Positions 1-8,645 of a DNA stretch of 64,000 nt are shown here, one piece after another. The DNA comes from Leptolyngbya sp. Heron Island J. GTDB taxonomy: Bacteria > Cyanobacteriota > Cyanobacteriia > Phormidesmidales > Phormidesmidaceae. The notes beneath the pieces were generated by a model, which saw only the letters and a list, made by a program, of their open reading frames with translations, was not told where the DNA came from and ran no database searches. How positions within the stretch are numbered: position 1 is the stretch's first letter; each line of letters starts with the position of its first letter. The translations under genes were made by a program, and so were the position numbers. Where the stretch lies: positions 53,832 through 117,831 of the forward strand of contig NZ_AWNH01000045.1 of NCBI RefSeq assembly GCF_000482245.1, given 5' to 3'.

Positions 1-516
1 GATGCCCCCAGCGACCCTCATAATCCCCATTGGGTAAAGTGGCGAGCCGATAAGCTAACGGCATTTGTCAAAGCGCTCAATGCTAACCTTAAAGCTCGAC
101 AACGCAACCTTATATTTTCGGTAGCGCCTAATCCTTACAACTTTGCTTATAAAGGACAGCTCCAGGACTGGCTAGCCTGGGTGCGTCAGGGCTGGGTGGA
201 TGAGCTAATCGTACAAATTTATCGCAATGACCTGGGGGTTTTTCGTCGGTATCTCTACTCGCCATCCATGCGTGAAGCTCAACGGACTATTCCAACAGCC
301 GCCGGCATTCTGACTGGACTGCGTAATTCCCCTGTTCCCATTAGCCTCATCGAAGCCAAAGCTAACTCTGCTCGCTCCGCTGGGATGGGAATGGCTTTCT
401 TCTTTTATGAGAGCCTCTGGGAAGATACGCTTGAACCTGCAGATACTCGTCAGGCTAGTTTCCGCAATCTGTTTGCAACACCTATGCAGCGAGGGTTCCG
501 GGCAGAGGCTTCATAG
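1..516 (+). CDS. Glycoside hydrolase-like protein (GHL10/YngK type), C-terminal part
   Basis: The reading frame is open from base 1 and stops at 516, so the gene begins left of the window and only about 171 C-terminal residues are seen. The text around WVDELIVQIYRNDL, GILTGLRN and the following G-M-G-M-A-F-F-F-Y-E-S-L-W stretch looks like the last strands of a TIM-barrel of the bacterial glycosyl hydrolase-like 10 (DUF187/YngK) family, which are usually exported cell-wall or polysaccharide hydrolases. Catalytic residues and signal peptide would lie outside the window. The family call rests on pattern resemblance only. The next gene starts 84 bases later on the same strand. Confidence 0.6.
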   Translation, partial: DAPSDPHNPHWVKWRADKLTAFVKALNANLKARQRNLIFSVAPNPYNFAYKGQLQDWLAWVRQGWVDELIVQIYRNDLGVFRRYLYSPSMREAQRTIPTAAGILTGLRNSPVPISLIEAKANSARSAGMGMAFFFYESLWEDTLEPADTRQASFRNLFATPMQRGFRAEAS

Positions 517-600
517 TGACAGGGGAGACTTGATCCCCCTTGCCCCTGCCAAGCAAGTTATCCTAATAAGCTATAACCCACACTTATTAGCGATAGCTCA

Positions 601-1797
601 ATGGCAGTATCAAATCAGCGTGTTGTGATTTTGGGAGGCGGTTTTGGCGGTCTTTATACCGCCTTAGCTCTGAGTAAATTGCCATGGGATAAGGTAACGA
701 AGCCAGAAATTACCCTGGTCGACCAGCGCGATCGCTTTTTGTTTGCACCGTTGCTATATGAACTTGTGAGCGATGAGCTACAAACCTGGGAAATTGCGCC
801 ACCCTATGCAGAGTTGCTGGCCGGAACCGGCATTAAGTTTCATCAAAGTGGCGTAGCCGGGATTGATGCAGCGGCTAATTCCGTATGTCTAAAGGACGAT
901 ACTGTACTCCCCTATGACTATCTGGTGCTAGCCCTTGGCGGTGAGACGCCCATGGATATGGCACCGGGGGTCAAGGAGCATGCGATCGCCTTCCGTACCC
1001 TCAACGACGCTTACGCCTTAAAAGAACGTCTGCGAGAAATTGAAAACTCAGATGCGGACAAAATTCGAGTAGCCGTTGTAGGTGGTGGCTACAGTGGTGT
1101 GGAGCTAGTATGCAAGCTAGCAGAACGGCTTGGGGAGCGCGGTCGGCTCCGAATTATCGAACGAGGTACCGCCATTTTGCAAAATTCCCCCGCCTTTAAT
1201 CAAAAGGCCGCTCAGGATGCGCTCACAGAAAAGGGAATTTGGATCGACTACGAAACCACGGTGACTGAAGTGGGTGTGGATACGATTTCGCTTGAATATA
1301 AGGATCAGACAGATGTACTACCTGTGGAGTTGGTGCTATGGACCGTGGGCAATCGTGTCAATTCATTAGTCGCCAGCTTGCCATTTGAAAAAAACGAACG
1401 ACAACAGCTTAAAATTCAGCCAACTCTACAGTTACTGAATCAAGATCATATCTTTGCCATTGGAGACCTGGCCGACGGCAAAGATGCGGACGGCAATATG
1501 GTCCCAACCACGGCCCAGGCTGCTTTGCAGCAGGCCGACTATACAGCTTGGAATATTTGGGGCGCGCTAACAGGACGGCCCCCGCTACCGTTTAGATATC
1601 AGCATTTAGGGGAAATGATGACCTTGGGTAGCGACAGTGCTACCCTGGCGGGCCTGGGGCTCAAACTGGATGGCACAGCAGCTCACATTGCGCGTCGCTT
1701 AACATATCTGTACCGCATGCCAACCTTTGAGCATCAGCTACGTGTGGGGCTAAATTGGATTAGTCAACCTTTGCGAGAACTGCTGTCAGTGTCATAA
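601..1797 (+). CDS. Type II NAD(P)H dehydrogenase (NDH-2, possibly NdbB-like)
   Basis: This is a 398-residue single-subunit flavoprotein that should pass electrons from NAD(P)H to a membrane quinone without pumping protons. An N-terminal FAD Rossmann motif (GGGFGG, near residue 12) is followed by a second dinucleotide motif (VVGGGYSGVE, near residue 159) for NAD(P)H. A third conserved block, IFAIGDLAD near residue 284, is the usual FAD-contacting GD motif. The C-terminal YRMPTFEHQLRVGLNW segment is amphipathic and may be the membrane contact. Length and layout fit cyanobacterial NdbB, which is known to reduce a quinone intermediate in phylloquinone synthesis; the choice among NdbA, NdbB and NdbC is inference. 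Confidence 0.85.
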   Translation: MAVSNQRVVILGGGFGGLYTALALSKLPWDKVTKPEITLVDQRDRFLFAPLLYELVSDELQTWEIAPPYAELLAGTGIKFHQSGVAGIDAAANSVCLKDDTVLPYDYLVLALGGETPMDMAPGVKEHAIAFRTLNDAYALKERLREIENSDADKIRVAVVGGGYSGVELVCKLAERLGERGRLRIIERGTAILQNSPAFNQKAAQDALTEKGIWIDYETTVTEVGVDTISLEYKDQTDVLPVELVLWTVGNRVNSLVASLPFEKNERQQLKIQPTLQLLNQDHIFAIGDLADGKDADGNMVPTTAQAALQQADYTAWNIWGALTGRPPLPFRYQHLGEMMTLGSDSATLAGLGLKLDGTAAHIARRLTYLYRMPTFEHQLRVGLNWISQPLRELLSVS

Positions 1798-1842
1798 TCC
1801 AAACTTGATTGAAATCTACCCACAACGTCCATTGTCACCCTT

Positions 1843-2520
1843 ATGGCAACGCCTAAAGTCATCTTTCTCGACGCCGTTGGCACCCTGTTTGGAGTCAAGG
1901 GTAGTGTCGGTGAAGTGTATCAAACCCTATCGCAGCAGGCAGGAGTCAATGCCTCTGCACAGGATCTAGACAAAGCGTTTTATCGTAGCTTTGCGGCAGC
2001 CGATGCGATGGCCTTCCCGGATATACCTCCTGTTGAAATTCCCCACTGTGAGTATCTGTGGTGGTTAGCGATCGCAAAAGACACCTTTCAGCGAGCAGGC
2101 ATATTACAAGAATTTTCTGACTTCGAAAGTTTTTTTGAAGGCGTCTACCAGCACTTTGCCACATCTGCCCCTTGGGTAGTCTATCAAGACACCCTCAGTT
2201 CACTAAAACGCTGGCAGCATATGGACATTTCCCTTGGGATCATTTCCAACTTTGACTCACGCATTTACGCGGTGCTAGATGCACTGGACCTGCGGCAATA
2301 TTTTCAGACAATAACCATTTCCACCGAGGCAGGGGCTGCCAAGCCTGATCCGTTCATTTTCAAAACTGCCCTACAAAAACATAGTTGCAGTGCTCAGGAA
2401 GCATGGCACGTCGGAGATAGTCGAAAAGATGATTTAAAAGGGGCACAAGCAGCCGGATTACGGGGTATCTGGCTCAAACGAACCAATCAGACCAAAATCC
2501 AGTCTCCTCTCCTCCCCTAG
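1843..2520 (+). CDS. HAD-superfamily hydrolase (HAD-IA, REG-2/HDHD3-like)
   Basis: The 225-residue protein has the HAD fold: motif I FLDAVGTL at the N-terminus, motif II SNFDSR, a lysine in AAKPDPFIF, and motif IV WHVGDSRKDDLKGA. In motif I the residue two positions after the nucleophile Asp is Val rather than the Asp typical of phosphatases, an arrangement closer to the FDAYGT motif of haloacid dehalogenases. The substrate is unknown. It starts 45 bases after the NDH-2 gene on the same strand and may share its transcript. Confidence 0.8.
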   Translation: MATPKVIFLDAVGTLFGVKGSVGEVYQTLSQQAGVNASAQDLDKAFYRSFAAADAMAFPDIPPVEIPHCEYLWWLAIAKDTFQRAGILQEFSDFESFFEGVYQHFATSAPWVVYQDTLSSLKRWQHMDISLGIISNFDSRIYAVLDALDLRQYFQTITISTEAGAAKPDPFIFKTALQKHSCSAQEAWHVGDSRKDDLKGAQAAGLRGIWLKRTNQTKIQSPLLP

Positions 2521-2862
2521 CATGCATCAAAAGGCCTGCTGCCTGGTAAGCTCAAGTACCAGCATTTTCTATCAGGCAATTAACTCCAACCGTTGCAAAT
2601 CGTTAGAGAAATTGAAAGACAACCACCCAATGGGCATTTTGACACCAAGGTTAGAATCAGCCAGCATGATCAGCTGGCCAAAGAGCAATAAATCCATCTG
2701 ATAGCTAATCTAAACTAGAGATAGAGATGAGGTTTGAGCTTGAAGTTAAGAGATATAAAATCTCCGCCGAATGCAGGACTTAAGCCTCATCACTCACTCA
2801 CCCACCAGCTACGCTTGTCATCATTACCCTCTACTGTTTTTAACTGTTTCTAGTCGTCAACT
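2521..2862. other. Intergenic region before lepB
   Basis: About 340 bases without a convincing gene. A 59-codon ORF from 2522 shows no ribosome site or recognisable content. A 6-bp inverted repeat (GCCAGC/GCTGGC, 2660-2678) lies inside. The stretch probably holds the lepB promoter, but I cannot place boxes confidently. Confidence 0.4.
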
Positions 2863-3411
2863 GTGTCTCAAAAACAGCAAAATCCCTGGATTGAAGGTCT
2901 GCAAACCATTGGCCTCAGTATTGCACTTGCCCTAGGTATTCGGCAGTTTGTGGCAGAAGCTCGCTACATCCCATCTGAGTCAATGAAGCCTACCCTGCTT
3001 ATCAATGATCGGCTGGTCATTGAAAAAATTAGTTATCGGTTTCAAGAACCCCAGCGCGGCGACATTGTGGTTTTCTGGCCACCGTCAGAGATTGTGCCAG
3101 ATGGACAGAGGCGAGATGCATTTATCAAACGTATTGTCGGTCTACCAGGGGATACGGTAGAGGTAACAGACGGTACCGTTTTAGTAAATGGTGATGCCTT
3201 AGATGAAAGCTACATTCAATCCCCACCGACTTATGAACAAGACCCACTAACTATTCCAACGGGCAGCTATTTTGTCCTTGGCGATAACCGTAATGCCAGT
3301 TACGACAGTCATGCCTGGGATATTTCTCAACCTTTTGTACCCGAAGATCAGATTATTGGTAAGGCCGTTGTGCGGTTTTGGCCTCCCAAGCGTCTTGGTG
3401 GTTTAGATTAA
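2863..3411 (+). CDS. lepB: Signal peptidase I (first tandem copy)
   Basis: This 182-residue protein starts with GTG and should cleave N-terminal signal peptides at the outer face of the plasma or thylakoid membrane. One hydrophobic helix (about residues 14-31) anchors it. The catalytic serine is S40 in SESMKPTL and the general-base lysine is K89 in AFIKRIVGLPGD. The later GDNRN box (PTGSYFVLGDNRNAS) and the final KAVVRFWPP are family signatures. A close paralogue follows 59 bases downstream, so the pair arose by tandem duplication. Synechocystis also has two LepB enzymes with different roles. Confidence 0.95.
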   Translation: MSQKQQNPWIEGLQTIGLSIALALGIRQFVAEARYIPSESMKPTLLINDRLVIEKISYRFQEPQRGDIVVFWPPSEIVPDGQRRDAFIKRIVGLPGDTVEVTDGTVLVNGDALDESYIQSPPTYEQDPLTIPTGSYFVLGDNRNASYDSHAWDISQPFVPEDQIIGKAVVRFWPPKRLGGLD

Positions 3412-3470
3412 ATTGATTATGATTTCCTCAGATGTACTAGGGTGCCCCTACTCGCCTGGGGCCAGTTGCT

Positions 3471-4028
3471 GTGGTTAATCAAAAAAATCAAGGCGCAAAT
3501 ATTTGGGTTGAGAGTCTGCAAACGATCGGCCTCAGTGTGGTTTTAGCCCTTGGAATTCGACAGTTTGTGGCTGAAGCTCGCTATATTCCTACCGGATCTA
3601 TGGAGCCTACATTACAGGTCAACGATCGATTGGTAGTCGAAAAGTTAAGTTACTATTTCAATTCGCCAGAACGGGGAGATATTGTTGTTTTTTGGCCACC
3701 AGCAGAACTAACCCCTGAAGGCCAACCACGCAATGCGTTTATCAAACGGATCGTCGGATTACCTGGAGATACGGTGGAAGTTTCTGACGGTCAGGTATTT
3801 ATCAACGATGAACCCATAGAGGAAAGTTATATTAAAGCTCCGCCTAACTATGAATGGGGGCCTGAAACTGTCCCCACCGAAAGTTATCTCGTTTTTGGCG
3901 ATAACCGTAATAACAGCGTTGATAGCCATGCCTGGCGTGAGCCGTTTTTGCCTGAGGATCAGATTATTGGCAAAGCTGTTGTCCGGTTTTGGCCTCCCAG
4001 TCGAGTAGGGTTACTCAACCGAGACTAG
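3471..4028 (+). CDS. lepB: Signal peptidase I (second tandem copy)
   Basis: A 185-residue paralogue of the preceding gene, also starting at GTG. It keeps the same membrane helix and the Ser-Lys dyad: S43 in PTGSMEPTL and K92 in AFIKRIVGLPGD, plus the FGDNRNNSVDSH box. The two proteins match through most of their length and differ mainly at the extreme N-terminus, around the middle of the substrate-binding region and in the C-terminal tail (LLNRD here). Both copies look catalytically intact, so this is not a decayed duplicate. Whether the copies divide plasma-membrane and thylakoid work cannot be told from sequence. Confidence 0.95.
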   Translation: MVNQKNQGANIWVESLQTIGLSVVLALGIRQFVAEARYIPTGSMEPTLQVNDRLVVEKLSYYFNSPERGDIVVFWPPAELTPEGQPRNAFIKRIVGLPGDTVEVSDGQVFINDEPIEESYIKAPPNYEWGPETVPTESYLVFGDNRNNSVDSHAWREPFLPEDQIIGKAVVRFWPPSRVGLLNRD

Positions 4029-4187
4029 CGATTGAAGCTGAGCCAGGCCAGTCTCAGCTTGCTGAGTCATTTTGAGCGGTATTGCTGATCCTCAGGATGG
4101 CTTTAGATATGAGAGACTTTTAATTTAAATAGCAACGGTTCTAGACCGGTTCATCTTCTAAATCAGCCATCGCTTTTGAGTTTTCAG

Positions 4188-5453
4188 TTAACTGTCTGGC
4201 TGCAGCTGTGAAACCCAAATTTGTTTCGCTTTCCCATAAACGGTTTGATGGGCATACGGAGTGTTGATGGCATCACAGTTCAGCGTGTCGGCAGTAACAG
4301 TCCAGGCATGGTTGGGGTCAAATAGGACCAGATTAGCGGGACTATTAATCTGACAAGTAGCGGGCTCGATGGTCAGACATCGAGCCGGGTTTAAGCTGAG
4401 GTAGCGCCACAGTTGCAGAGCGCTCCAACGCTGGGTTGTGACAAACGTCTGCCAGAGAACGGGTAGAGCTAGCTGCAGACCCATGGCTCCTGGTGGGGCA
4501 ATCCCAAAAGGAACAGCTTTTTCCTCGTAGGTATGGACACAGTGATCAACTGCGATCGCATCCAAGGTGCCATCTTCTATACCATCAATTAGTGCTGCTC
4601 GATCCTCAGGCGTACCCAGCGGGGGATCTAGTCGTAAACTTGGGGCATAGCTATCTAGCTCAGTCGTACTAAACAACAGATGTAGCCAGGTCACACTAGC
4701 CGTAATCGGTAACCCACGGTTCTTAGCGGCACGGATTAGCTCAACGCTGCGTGCCGTAGAAATTCGCATTAAATGTACCGGACGATGGGTGGTGGCCTCC
4801 TCCTCTATTAATGCTGTCAGGGGTATCGTTTCAGCCGTAGCTGGCAGCGGCGATAGCCCCAGGCGAATAGCGTCGGCTCCATCGCGACAGGTACCAGTTT
4901 GGTTGCGATCACACGCCCACAGCGCTACCGGTAAAGATAACGCCTGGGTGTAATCCAGCAAACGCTGCACCATCAATCCATTGAGCAGAGGCTGGCCATC
5001 ACAAAATCCTGCAACCCCAGCTGCACTCAGCTCCATTAAATCCGTCAGCTGTTTGCCATCAGTTGCATAGGTAATAGCCCCCCATGGCAAAATTTGAGGC
5101 TGATTTGGCCTGCGATGCGCCAGACGCTGCACCACCTGGGCCAGGCTATCCACAGCAGGTGTTGTATTGGGCAACAGGCCAACTCGTGTAAAGCCCCCCT
5201 GAGCAGCAGCAGCTAGTAGTTGATCTAAAGTCTCGCGCGACTCATGCCCTGGTTCACCTGTCTGACTATACAAATCAACCAGCCCTGGCCCCAGCACACA
5301 CCCCTGACCATTCACTTCCGTAATCTCATCATCAGCCACATCCAGAGAGTCACCCATGGCTTCGATGGTGCCATTACGTATCAGCACATCTCCTATCTGG
5401 TCCCGCTGAGTCAGTGGGTCCAGTATACGGACTTGTCGTATCCAGCTATTCAT
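4188..5453 (-). CDS. Dihydroorotase homologue with altered metal site
   Basis: A 421-residue amidohydrolase-fold protein aligning with dihydroorotase, the third enzyme of pyrimidine synthesis. Family landmarks are GPGLVD, LLPNTTPAVDS, SLRLDPPLGTPEDRAAL and DAIAVDHCVHTYEEK. However, the DxHxH zinc motif expected after GPGLVD reads D60-L-Y62-S-Q64, so both histidines are lost, and the PHH block reads WLH. The DHxxH block is kept. Similar metal-less dihydroorotases (PyrC' type) are known as structural partners of aspartate carbamoyltransferase, so catalysis by this protein is doubtful. It lies 28 bases downstream of the histidine phosphatase gene, probably co-transcribed. Confidence 0.8.
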   Translation of the reverse strand: MNSWIRQVRILDPLTQRDQIGDVLIRNGTIEAMGDSLDVADDEITEVNGQGCVLGPGLVDLYSQTGEPGHESRETLDQLLAAAAQGGFTRVGLLPNTTPAVDSLAQVVQRLAHRRPNQPQILPWGAITYATDGKQLTDLMELSAAGVAGFCDGQPLLNGLMVQRLLDYTQALSLPVALWACDRNQTGTCRDGADAIRLGLSPLPATAETIPLTALIEEEATTHRPVHLMRISTARSVELIRAAKNRGLPITASVTWLHLLFSTTELDSYAPSLRLDPPLGTPEDRAALIDGIEDGTLDAIAVDHCVHTYEEKAVPFGIAPPGAMGLQLALPVLWQTFVTTQRWSALQLWRYLSLNPARCLTIEPATCQINSPANLVLFDPNHAWTVTADTLNCDAINTPYAHQTVYGKAKQIWVSQLQPDS

Positions 5454-5481
5454 ATTCCCTTAGGGCATCCCAATCGTTTCC

Positions 5482-6849
5482 TTACAGTGCACCTGCTGCC
5501 GTTGTATCAAACAGACTGCCGGATAGATGCGCGGTAATATTAGCAGCGCTCAGCATCGGCTCACTGCCAGTACCGTCTGGATAATCAATTACACTAACGG
5601 CCCCATTCCCCTGCTTAAAGCGCCAAAATGCATCTGGTCCCAACCCTGTGACATGGCACAAAATTGCTTTATTGATAGCATCATGGGCCACTACAAGCAC
5701 CGTCTGAGGCATCTCATGTTGGTTATACTGCGCAACAATTTCGTCCCAAGCTTTAACCGCTCGCATCCAAACATCCTGCAGATTTTCACCATCAGGCATC
5801 TGAACCGTCTCAGGTTTTGTCTGCCAATCCTCTAACATACCTGGAAAACCGGCTTCAATTTCATGCTCAAACTTGCCTTCCCACTGACCATGACTGATTT
5901 CCCACAGTCCATCAGTCACCTCTAGAGAAACATCAGCATGAGGCTGCAAAATAATTTCAGCAGTTTCTTTAGGACGCATCATAGAACTGGAAACCGAACC
6001 ATCAATAGGGATCTCCTTAAGAAACTCCCTTGCTTGAGTGGCTTGAGCGCGCCCGTTGTCATTTAAAGGAATATCAATTTGTCCCTGAAAGCGTGACTCT
6101 CGATTCCATTCAGTTTCCCCATGGCGTACAAGCAATAGCCTTGGCCCTTTAAATCCACGACGTAGAGCAGGCAATGAAGCTCCCGTATGACTCGTAATAT
6201 TCATTGACTCCAGCTGAGCAGGCTCTCCCCAAGCCCCTGGGAAATTGAGCACGCTGATACCACAGTTTGCCTGATACAAACGGTTCAGCGCTTGGGGACC
6301 CAAACCAATAGCAGTACCGACTAAAGCGCGATTAATCGCACTATGAGCGACAACCAAGACAGTTTGTCCCCGATGCTGATTCAGTAATTCTTGCCAGAAT
6401 TGAGCTGCCTGTTGCCATATAGTCCGCACTGGATAGAAATCCTGAGTTTCTCCATCCGCTTGCAGCAACGCCATTTTAAATTCATTAGGCTGATATCGCC
6501 AGGCTCGATATTCTTCAGGGTACTGAGCTTCAATATCAGCAAATGACATTGCCTCCCAGAGAGGAAGACTTATTTCCTTTAGTAGGTCGGTTGGTTGAGG
6601 CGTATGCCCTTGTTCCAGCGTTTCTGTAATCAACGCAGCTGTTCGCGCAGCCCGCTTCAAGGGGCTGCAATAGACAGTATCAATATCAATCCCCTGCAAA
6701 AACTTCCCTACCTGGCTTGCCTGGGCCTCACCTGTTGCCGTCAGTAGTGACTCATCATGGTGCCCTTGAACAATACGCTTGACATTAAATGTACTTTCAC
6801 CATGCCGAACCACAATCACACGGGTTTTCAAGGGTCTATCCTCTCTCAA
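5482..6849 (-). CDS. Double-domain histidine phosphatase (phosphoglycerate mutase-like)
   Basis: The 455-residue protein holds two complete histidine-phosphatase domains in tandem. The first has VVRHGESTFN with catalytic H16 and a second histidine in VLVVAHSAIN (H169). The second has LVRHGETEWN with H243 and VLVVAHDAINKA. Such proteins dephosphorylate small phosphoesters or, less often, act as cofactor-dependent phosphoglycerate mutases; the double form is common in cyanobacteria. Both catalytic sites look intact. It precedes the dihydroorotase homologue by 28 bases on the same strand. The substrate cannot be read from the sequence. Confidence 0.85.
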   Translation of the reverse strand: MREDRPLKTRVIVVRHGESTFNVKRIVQGHHDESLLTATGEAQASQVGKFLQGIDIDTVYCSPLKRAARTAALITETLEQGHTPQPTDLLKEISLPLWEAMSFADIEAQYPEEYRAWRYQPNEFKMALLQADGETQDFYPVRTIWQQAAQFWQELLNQHRGQTVLVVAHSAINRALVGTAIGLGPQALNRLYQANCGISVLNFPGAWGEPAQLESMNITSHTGASLPALRRGFKGPRLLLVRHGETEWNRESRFQGQIDIPLNDNGRAQATQAREFLKEIPIDGSVSSSMMRPKETAEIILQPHADVSLEVTDGLWEISHGQWEGKFEHEIEAGFPGMLEDWQTKPETVQMPDGENLQDVWMRAVKAWDEIVAQYNQHEMPQTVLVVAHDAINKAILCHVTGLGPDAFWRFKQGNGAVSVIDYPDGTGSEPMLSAANITAHLSGSLFDTTAAGAL

Positions 6850-7244
6850 CTGTACTGTACTAGATCAATCAAACAGTGTGATTGTACGTGATATCCACCA
6901 GCCAATGGGGAGATTTCTCAAACTGAATCATTGAGCGTTACTATGACAATTTGCGCAAACTAATCCGATTATTAGCCGATGTTTTGTTATTTTTTGAAGC
7001 GGTTATAGGTAGTAGAAAAGAAATCTTTTAACAAGCTTAAAAATATTGACTTTCTCAGCTTAATATCTAGTCGTTAGAATTACGACAAGTCGTCCAAACG
7101 TTTCTTGAGACCTCAATCACAGAGAGTCTCCGCGTCCTAAATTATAATTTCAAAAATCAGGCATCTAAAATCCATAGTTTCACCCTGACAGTATTCGTTC
7201 ACTCTGATGAACAATTAAACATATACCTCTATAAAGACAGCAAT
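6850..7244. other. Divergent intergenic region, AT-rich
   Basis: About 395 bases between the minus-strand phosphatase gene and the plus-strand 53-codon ORF. It is AT-rich and should contain promoters for both sides. I could not find a well-spaced -35/-10 pair, although TTGACT occurs at 7046. No larger ORF or RNA gene is recognisable. Confidence 0.4.
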
Positions 7245-7406
7245 ATGAGTTCTAAAAACAACCCTTTAGGATTAGAAAATAACGAGCATGCTAAAAAGAG
7301 CGGGAAAGGTCAGTCTTCTGGCACAACAGAGTCTGCACGAGGCAACACTATTTCTCTGGTCTATCCTGATGGCCGGGTAACTAATGTCGAGGTTCGTCAG
7401 AAATAG
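7245..7406 (+). CDS. Small hypothetical protein, 53 residues
   Basis: A short ORF with an ATG start. The N-terminal 33 residues are polar and rich in Ser, Asn, Gly and Lys, likely disordered. The C-terminal part, NTISLVYPDGRVTNVEVRQK, looks like a short beta-hairpin and has the composition of real protein. It ends 50 bases before the comF start on the same strand, so the two may be co-transcribed. I do not recognise the family. A possible weak ribosome site (AAGACAG) lies about 7 bases upstream. Confidence 0.5.
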   Translation: MSSKNNPLGLENNEHAKKSGKGQSSGTTESARGNTISLVYPDGRVTNVEVRQK

Positions 7407-7456
7407 CCCTAGGCTCAGAGCTTAGTAAGGTAACTTCAGCAAGGCTCATAGACGGC

Positions 7457-8248
7457 ATGTCATTATCCAGACTACTAAATCGGTTGACTCAGGTCTTCCT
7501 GGCGAGTCCATGTCCACTTTGTCAGCGCTCTGCCTCATCTCTGCCACTGTGCAATAGCTGCTATCAACAGATGCTTATATGTCAGTGGTCTGACTCTAAA
7601 CAAATTCACTCAATTCAACGTTTATCCAGCCAATTAACACTACCTGACACCGCTGTCGTACCAGTTTTCTCGTGGGGAAAATACCAGGGGGTCCTCAAAC
7701 ACGTCCTCGCATCATTAAAATACGAGCATCAAGCCGAGCTAGGCTTTTGGCTAGGTTGTCAATTAGGCCAATGCTGGCAGTTGAGTCTTAGTAAAGCGAT
7801 TCCTCAGAGTATCTATCGGCAACGCCCCATAGTGATCCCCATTCCACTACACATTCAGAAACTTAAGCAAAGAGGGTATAATCAAGCCGCTTTGATCGCA
7901 AAGGGATTTTGTCGAGTAACAGGACTGCCTTTAATAGAGGATGGTCTAATTCGCATTAAAGCCACTGACGCGATGTATAGACTGGGAGTAAAAGCCAGGC
8001 AAGCAAATGTGACAGGTACATTTCAGCTAGGTCAAAATCTACCGCAACAGGGGAGACCGCTCCTATTGATTGATGACATTTACACGACAGGAAGCACCGC
8101 CAAGGCTGCAGCTGTTCCTCTAATGCAAGCAGGCTACACCATCATGGGTATTGCTAGCATTGCTCAAGCGGGTCTATCATCCCTACCGATCGCCTCAGCA
8201 GAATCCGACCCTGATCGTCAAATACTAGACTTGCATCCAAGCCTGTAA
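7457..8248 (+). CDS. ComF family phosphoribosyltransferase-like protein
   Basis: A 263-residue protein with an N-terminal zinc-ribbon (C19, C22, C32, C35 in PCPLC and CNSC) followed by a phosphoribosyltransferase fold whose PRPP loop is LLIDDIYTTGSTAKA near residue 205. The family is named after B. subtilis ComFC, needed for DNA uptake during transformation; many cyanobacteria are naturally competent, but this gene alone does not prove it. Its last 95 bases overlap, on the opposite strand, the 3' end of the next gene. The C-terminal tail of about 25 residues after the PRT fold is poorly conserved in character. Confidence 0.85.
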   Translation: MSLSRLLNRLTQVFLASPCPLCQRSASSLPLCNSCYQQMLICQWSDSKQIHSIQRLSSQLTLPDTAVVPVFSWGKYQGVLKHVLASLKYEHQAELGFWLGCQLGQCWQLSLSKAIPQSIYRQRPIVIPIPLHIQKLKQRGYNQAALIAKGFCRVTGLPLIEDGLIRIKATDAMYRLGVKARQANVTGTFQLGQNLPQQGRPLLLIDDIYTTGSTAKAAAVPLMQAGYTIMGIASIAQAGLSSLPIASAESDPDRQILDLHPSL

Positions 8249-8645
8249 TTTGCTCAAACTGTCCCGGCGTTAATGTTACGTTTATGGAGTCAGGATTTAT
8301 AGGATTAGGATCAGCAACTCGTACCTCTATAGAGGTACCCCCTAACGTAGATGTTGGGGCAGACTTGCATGTACTGGATAACTGGGAAGATGGCCAAAGC
8401 TCAGGCTGCCAGGCACGTAGCCGTTCCTGCACACCCTGAATAAATGGCATACCTCTTTGCATAGGTACCTCTGACCAACCTTTAACAATGCTTTCTACCA
8501 AGGCAATCTCGACTAGAGATTGAGGGTAGATTTCCAGCAACTTAGTCAAATTATCTGCAAACGCATCGACATCACTACCATCTAGCCGATAGCTCTCAAC
8601 AATATGCTTAACTCGCTGGCGGGTGATACGTTCTTGGATATCCAT
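8154..8645 (-). CDS. Conserved cyanobacterial hypothetical protein
   Basis: A 163-residue soluble protein of unknown function. I place the start at the ATG for MDIQERITRQRVKHIV because that segment has the look of a conserved N-terminus; an in-frame ATG 30 codons upstream (8735) would add a hydrophobic leader and cannot be excluded. The first 85 residues are helical and acidic/basic mixed. The C-terminal part (SINVTLTPGQFEQITGLDASLVFDDQGRILLRR) resembles a small beta domain. The 3' end overlaps comF tail to tail. Confidence 0.65.
   Translation of the reverse strand: MDIQERITRQRVKHIVESYRLDGSDVDAFADNLTKLLEIYPQSLVEIALVESIVKGWSEVPMQRGMPFIQGVQERLRAWQPELWPSSQLSSTCKSAPTSTLGGTSIEVRVADPNPINPDSINVTLTPGQFEQITGLDASLVFDDQGRILLRRSVGMIDPLEQC

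Noticed and set aside
2522..2701. 59-codon ORF after the HAD gene
   Set aside because: No ribosome site and random-looking composition.
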